From Streptomyces sp. TRM49041 (lineage in GTDB: Bacteria > Actinomycetota > Actinomycetes > Streptomycetales > Streptomycetaceae): a stretch of 64,000 nucleotides of DNA. The stretch covers positions 276,042 through 340,041 of the forward strand of contig NZ_VSRY01000147.1 of NCBI RefSeq assembly GCF_008271805.1. The letters run 5' to 3'. The notes under the pieces are model-generated. The model saw only the letters and a list, made by a program, of their open reading frames with translations, ran no database searches and was not told where the DNA came from. The position numbers and the translations under genes are program-made. This document shows positions 59,929-64,000 of the stretch, in pieces. Within the stretch, counting starts at the first letter, position 1. Each line of letters begins with the position of its first letter.

Positions 59929-61519
59929 GTGGCACGCTTCCCGAAGGGCTACGTCAAGCCGACCAGTTCCTGCCCGGGCTGCCTGGCCTGGGGCGACTTC
60001 CGCGGACGGCTCTGCCACACCTGCTACATGTTCGGCCGGGGGCACGACGCAGCGGAATGCGCCGGTTGCCGTCGCGTCCAGCCGTTGAAGTGGGACTACT
60101 GCCGTTTGTGCTGGTGCCAGGCCCGCCTCGGCGCGAAGACAGCCGACGGCCGGCTGGCGGAAGGGACAGACGTGCGGGAGAGGCTCGCCGCCGTCCGGCA
60201 CCAACAGCTGTTCTTCGTCGGGATGCACTACCGCAAAAGACCGACGCCTCCAGCCCGACGGAAAGGAGGACGGCGTGGCCCCCCGCGCAAACCGCCTCCC
60301 GCGTCGGCTTGGCGCCCGGACCCCGGCTGGCAGCAGCCGCCGCTATTCGAGCAGATCCCCCGGCACTTCGGTCGGCTCGACCCGGCCGACGCCGACCTGG
60401 CCAGCCCGTGGCTGGCCTGGGCGAAGTACCTCGCCCACCGGCTCGCCGAGGCCCGCGGCTGGGGACGCAACATCCGCTTCGCGGTCAACCGGGGCCTGGC
60501 CGTCGTCCTCACCGGTCACGTCGAAGGCGACGTCATCCGGCACACGGAGATCTTCTCCTCGCTACGGGCCCTGGACCTGCCCGTCGGCCACATCGTCGCG
60601 GTCCTGGCGGAGATGGGGATCTTCGAGGACGACAGCGAGCCGTCCTTCGAGCGCTGGCTCGTCGGGCGCCTGGAAGGGCTCGCACCCGGCATCCGTTCGG
60701 AAGCCGAGCGCTGGACCCGAGTCCTGCGCGACGGCGGCCCCCGCAGTCTCCCGCGCAGGGAGGGTACGGTCTGGCTCTCCCTCAACCAGGTCCGTCCGGC
60801 TGCTGGAATGGTCGAACCGCTACGACCACCTGCGGGAGGTGACCCGCGGCGACGTCCTCGCCCACGTCAAGACGCTGCGCGGTAACCAGCGGCGTGACCA
60901 GCTCGTCGCGCTGCGGTCTCTGTTCACCTGGGCCAAACGGCAGGGGCTGATCTTCCGCAACCCCACCAGCCGGATCAAGGTCGGGCAGAACGAGTACGCC
61001 GTGCTGCAACCTCTCCTCCCCGAGCAGGTCGAACGCTCCGTCGCAGCTGCGACGACCCCGGCGGCGCGGCTCGTCCTCGCCCTCGCGGCGGTCCACGCCG
61101 CCCGGGTCGCCCAGATCGCCGCCCTCATGCTCGACGACGTCGACCTCGGCAACCGCCGACTGACCATCGCCGGACGCGCCCGGCCTCTCGACGACCTCAC
61201 CCTGAAGCTCATGGTGGAGTGGCTGGGCCACCGGCGCCGTCGGTGGCCCAGCACCGCGAACCTCCACCTGCTGATCAACAACCAGACCGCCAACACGACC
61301 GGCCGGGCCAGCAACCACTGGATCAGTGCTCCGCTGCGGGGACAGGACGCCACCCTGGAACGGCTCCGTGTTGACCGGCAGCTTGAAGAGGCCCTGACCC
61401 ACGGGCCTGACCCACTGCATCTCGCCGAGGTCTTCGGGCTCGACGAGAAGACCGCGATGCGCTACGCGGACTCCGCGCGAGCCCTGCTGGAACGGGCCGC
61501 TGAACAGCACCTTCGATGA
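59929..61519 (+). pseudogene. Zinc-ribbon tyrosine-recombinase-like protein 2, frameshifted
   Basis: GTG 59929 starts VARFPKGYVKPTSSCPGCLA. Two zinc ribbons (CPGC/CHTC, CAGC/CRLC) precede an integrase-type N-domain (IRFAVNRGLAVVLTGHVEGD). At about 60790 the reading passes from SLNQVRP to the +1 frame LLEWSNRYDHLREVTRGDVL, then ALRSLFTWAKRQGLIFRNPT. The C-part keeps an Arg in AVHAARVAQIAALMLDDVD and a Tyr in KTAMRYADSARAL but no clear HxxR. Removing one G in CCGG restores about 530 residues. Confidence 0.65.
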
Positions 61520-61562
61520 AATCTGCTCGACCCGGACGCACCGTGAAGGGAATCATGGACGA

Positions 61563-62072
61563 GTGACGTCGACCGAAGCAGCAGCCATCGCCCTACAGGA
61601 CCATGCCGCCCTCTGGAGCATGGGGGAAATCCGCGCGAGCGATGTCGTCAATGCCGCCTGCGATGCGCTCGTCGCCGGACTCGACACCCCCGGCCTTCGA
61701 ATCCTCGCCGCCTGCACCCGAGCCGAGGCGGACTACGACGTCCACGACCTGCTTCCCGCAGCTCTCGACGAACTCGGCCTCGCCTTCTATCCGGTGGGCA
61801 GCGAGGCCGGTCAGGAAGCCGCCGCCCGAGCCCTCGCACGCCGCATGCTCGCCGGAGAGCTCACGCCTCGGGAGTTCGCCTTCCGGATTCATCAGCGCCA
61901 CGGACATGAGCTACCCCTGACCGAGCGCCTCGCTGAGCTCGACGACGAGTACGACATCCTCGAATACGGCGACAGAACCGTGGACCAGGTCAATGCCGAG
62001 GTCACCGCCGAAGCCCGCCGCCTCGCAGCCCACCCCACGGTTCCCGCCGAACCCACGGATTCGCCCAGCTGA
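61563..62072 (+). CDS. Hypothetical acidic protein (169 aa)
   Basis: GTG 61563 opens VTSTEAAAIALQDHAALWSM; then IRASDVVNAACDALVAGLDT, ALARRMLAGELTPREFAFRI and AELDDEYDILEYGDRTVDQV. Acidic, helical, soluble. No family recognised. It follows the recombinase module by 43 nt on the same strand and may be its last gene or the first chromosomal gene after it. Acidic composition suits an immunity-type protein, but this is conjecture. Confidence 0.6.
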   Translation: MTSTEAAAIALQDHAALWSMGEIRASDVVNAACDALVAGLDTPGLRILAACTRAEADYDVHDLLPAALDELGLAFYPVGSEAGQEAAARALARRMLAGELTPREFAFRIHQRHGHELPLTERLAELDDEYDILEYGDRTVDQVNAEVTAEARRLAAHPTVPAEPTDSPS

Positions 62073-62185
62073 TGCACACGGACCGACACGCGAGTTCCCG
62101 CTGAACAGACTTCGGTTTCCCTGAACTCGCGGGCCTCCTCGGCCTCGGTACGCTGGAGCAGGCCGCCCGCCGCCTCGTAGTTCCG

Positions 62186-63259
62186 TTACGAGAGATGGCG
62201 GGCGAAGAAGGTCCCTACCCGGCGCCGTACCTCAGCGAGTGTCATCGCAGGGTCGCCGGTGCCGACGAGCGCGGTCCGCGCCGTCGCTGTCACGAGACCG
62301 GAAGTCTGGAGTCGAGGGACGAGCGAGCCGTAGTCGGTGAATGCCCAGTGGTTCGCGTCGGGGAGCAGCCTGCTGCGGCCGGGAAGGCCCGCCCAGGACG
62401 ACTCGATACGGGCGGCGCCGTCGAATCCGTCGGAGCGGAACAGCAGCAGCGGCTGATCGAAGCCGGCCAGCGTCGGGTACAGGTCGAGATAGCCCTCCAG
62501 GTTCACCACCGCGCCGACCCGGCGGTCGTCACGGGCCGCGTACACCGCCGCCGTGCCGCCTGCGGAGTGCCCGTACATCCCGATCCGGCAGGTGTCCATG
62601 GCCGGTGCGAGCTGTAGGTCGCTGAGCCGGTCCAGGACCAGGCGGAGGTCCGCGATCCGGGTGTCCACCATCGTGCGGAAGGTCGCCGGGTCCGGGGGTC
62701 CGATCAGGACGGTCGTCCGCATTCCGGTGGGCAGCTCCACCTGAGAAGCGTCACCGGGGTGGTCGACGAGGACGACCACTCGGCCGTTACTCGCCAGGTC
62801 CTCGGCGAGGGTTGTGCCGAGCGTGCGGGAGTCACCACCGCCGGGTGAGTACACCAGCACCGGCCGCCGCCCGGGCAGCGGCGGCGCGCCCATGTACCCG
62901 TGGGTGAGGACCGCGCCCCAGTCCACCATTCCCGGCTCCGGCAGTCCCGGATGAACGTGCGGCGCGTACTCGGCGAACTCCCTGGCCTCGGCCGGGGTGA
63001 GCTGCGGGGCCCGGGAGAAGCCGCGTACCGATCGGGCCGGGTACAGGACGGTCAGCATCAACTCCCGCACGCCGCCCACCCATGGGTCGGTCCGGGACGG
63101 GTCCGTCAGATGGACCGTCTGCATGCCTACGGGGTACGGGCCGGCGGGCGCGGGCAGCCGGAGGACCGGGCCGCCACCGGAGGCGGACGCAGCCGTGGGC
63201 AGCAGGGCGGCGGCACTCCCCAATAGGGTGCCTTTCAAAAGAGTGCGTCGAGAAGTCAT
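62186..63259 (-). CDS. Secreted alpha/beta hydrolase (PAF-acetylhydrolase-like)
   Basis: 357 residues from ATG 63259. A Tat-like or Sec signal (MTSRRTLLKGTLLGSAAALL, cleavage near TAASASG). Catalytic Ser in IGMYGHSAGGTAAVYAARDD; oxyanion/strand region RRPVLVYSPGGGDSRTLGTT; His candidate in LLPDANHWAFTDYG. Similar to the alpha/beta hydrolases annotated as lipases or PAF-AH-like in Streptomyces. AAGGATG ribosome site upstream. The ester substrate is unknown. Confidence 0.88.
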   Translation of the reverse strand: MTSRRTLLKGTLLGSAAALLPTAASASGGGPVLRLPAPAGPYPVGMQTVHLTDPSRTDPWVGGVRELMLTVLYPARSVRGFSRAPQLTPAEAREFAEYAPHVHPGLPEPGMVDWGAVLTHGYMGAPPLPGRRPVLVYSPGGGDSRTLGTTLAEDLASNGRVVVLVDHPGDASQVELPTGMRTTVLIGPPDPATFRTMVDTRIADLRLVLDRLSDLQLAPAMDTCRIGMYGHSAGGTAAVYAARDDRRVGAVVNLEGYLDLYPTLAGFDQPLLLFRSDGFDGAARIESSWAGLPGRSRLLPDANHWAFTDYGSLVPRLQTSGLVTATARTALVGTGDPAMTLAEVRRRVGTFFARHLS

Positions 63260-63344
63260 ACGAACATCCTTGGGGCGGGGGCCATCACGGTGCGAAGGTT
63301 CAGGCCCTGGCCGAAAGGCTGGCCCAGGACGAGGAGCTGTGAGG

Positions 63345-64000
63345 GTGCTGCGAATCCACTTCACCGCGCAGGACTTCGCCCAAATCCGCTTCGCACCCCG
63401 CCCGGCGCCGCTCCAAGAGCTGCACGCCGTCCTGACGACAGCCGTGACCCGGCGTGGCGGGCCGCTGTTCGCGCCGTGGCGCGGACGCGTCCTGCGCTCC
63501 CTCCCGGCCGCAGCTAACCCGCTCGCCGACCTGGTTCCAGCGGGCCGCCCGCCTTCCTTCCTCGACGTCATCGGCGACACCATGGCCGACGGCTTCGAAC
63601 AGATCCGCGCCACCAGCCCCGGTCTCGTCCGCTCCGAGCTGGAGCGGGTCTACGGGACGATGCCCGCGCCTCGCTGGATCCGCGGCCTGCACGCGGGCGA
63701 CGAGACGGCCTGGCGCACCATGCACCGCGCCCAGCAGGCCGCGTACGAGACGGTCCTCGCCCCGGTCTGGTCCGTCGTACAGGATCTGCACCGTGAGGAG
63801 TTCACCCGCTACGCCCTGACCGTCGCCGAGCACGGCGTGGCCGCCACGTTGACCGGCCTGGCCCCGGGCAGCCGACTCCACGAGGGTGTGTGGGAATGGC
63901 CCAGTGCAGCGCCGGACCGCGACGTCTGCCTCAACGGGCGCGGCCTGGTTCTGCTGCCCACCTTCCACCACCCGGCGGGCCCACTTCTCCACGACACCCC
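63345..64000 (+). CDS. ArsR-type regulator with DUF5937 N-terminal domain (partial)
   Basis: Start GTG 63345 lies 8 nt after GAGGAG. Reads VLRIHFTAQDFAQIRFAPRP, APLQELHAVLTTAVTRRGGP, RVLRSLPAAANPLADLVPAG, RPPSFLDVIGDTMADGFEQI: the DUF5937 domain that precedes a winged helix in many Streptomyces ArsR-like regulators. The C-terminal HTH is beyond the window. Divergent from the hydrolase gene, which it may regulate. Confidence 0.85.
   Translation, partial: MLRIHFTAQDFAQIRFAPRPAPLQELHAVLTTAVTRRGGPLFAPWRGRVLRSLPAAANPLADLVPAGRPPSFLDVIGDTMADGFEQIRATSPGLVRSELERVYGTMPAPRWIRGLHAGDETAWRTMHRAQQAAYETVLAPVWSVVQDLHREEFTRYALTVAEHGVAATLTGLAPGSRLHEGVWEWPSAAPDRDVCLNGRGLVLLPTFHHPAGPLLHDT

Larger units (their letters stand above)
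53790..61519 (+). mobile_element. Multi-recombinase module (candidate new Tn554/RIT-like element)
   Basis: Seven to eight plus-strand genes in 7.7 kb, joined by ATGA/GTGA overlaps, include four tyrosine-recombinase-fold proteins (two with complete catalytic residues once a frameshift is repaired, two degenerate with zinc ribbons), two paralogous HTH proteins and one SUKH-like protein. Tn554 carries TnpA/TnpB recombinases plus a small TnpC, and RIT elements carry three recombinases. The zinc-ribbon integrase-like members and the repeated HTH/zinc-ribbon cassette distinguish this one. Ends were not found, so limits are those of the genes. Confidence 0.6.

Noticed and set aside
63300..63992. A 230-codon minus-strand frame at the right edge.
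   Set aside because: It is antisense to the DUF5937 regulator, whose family motifs are clear on the plus strand.

Overview
The window is chromosomal DNA from a Streptomyces-like actinomycete. The evidence is very high GC with third-position G/C bias, frequent GTG starts, and many family combinations typical of Streptomyces: the MurT/GatD pair, a ureABCFGD urease operon, an ATP-binding/XRE-DUF5753/DUF397 trio, the caa3-type CtaG, DUF5959, and a carbohydrate ABC importer without its own ATPase. No rRNA, tRNA or CRISPR array was recognised. Assignments rest on motif reading only, with no database search.

0-7.5 kb holds a carbohydrate uptake locus: a PadR-type regulator (cut by the window edge), a secreted solute-binding protein, a GH13 glucosidase, a second (lipoprotein) binding protein and two permeases, one with an unusual extracellular insert. 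A 14-bp inverted sequence flanks the first binding-protein gene and may be an operator. 7.6-9.9 kb is a decayed accessory stretch: frameshifted or truncated genes, toxin/immunity remnants and an IS200/IS605-like right-end scar.

9.9-21.3 kb is mostly core: acyl-CoA dehydrogenase with a divergent TetR, peptide deformylase, the MurT/GatD lipid II amidation enzyme, 6-phosphofructokinase, CtaG, a pectate lyase gene that has lost its export signal, an SDR, DUF421 membrane genes and a PlsC-like acyltransferase. 21.4-26.0 kb is the urease operon on the minus strand. 26.1-32.1 kb holds a TetR/membrane protein pair, two truncated genes joined head to head (Phd-like antitoxin and ClpP-like), a c-di-AMP (ydaO-type) riboswitch before an NlpC/P60 hydrolase, and a developmental-regulator trio.

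32.1-36.6 kb carries biotin synthesis genes (bioF opposite bioB-bioA-bioD). 36.7-48.1 kb is mixed: VOC and methyltransferase genes, ArsR-rhodanese plus MFS exporter, a Fic/RHH toxin-antitoxin pair, GNAT, two CNNM/CorC-type transporters with a possible coupled leader ORF, an MDMPI-family protein, an SGNH hydrolase, purB and a broken mug. 48.1-52.3 kb is a LolD/FtsX-type ABC exporter with a divergent TetR and an overlooked 35-residue membrane microprotein.

52.3-61.5 kb is the most unusual region: an IS5-family remnant, then a compact plus-strand mobile module of two tyrosine recombinases, a small HTH protein, an 818-residue protein with eight zinc ribbons and an apparently dead recombinase fold, a SUKH-like protein, and a second reduced cassette (recombinase C-terminal stub, HTH, zinc-ribbon recombinase). 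Junctions repeatedly overlap by 4 nt. It resembles Tn554-type or recombinase-in-trio elements in having several recombinases together, but the gene content differs. The window ends with an unknown protein, a secreted alpha/beta hydrolase and a partial ArsR/DUF5937 regulator.

Caution: several genes (at about 8.1, 8.72, 47.99, 54.70 and 60.79 kb) are broken by what look like single-base indels, some in G runs. They may be true decay or sequencing errors.
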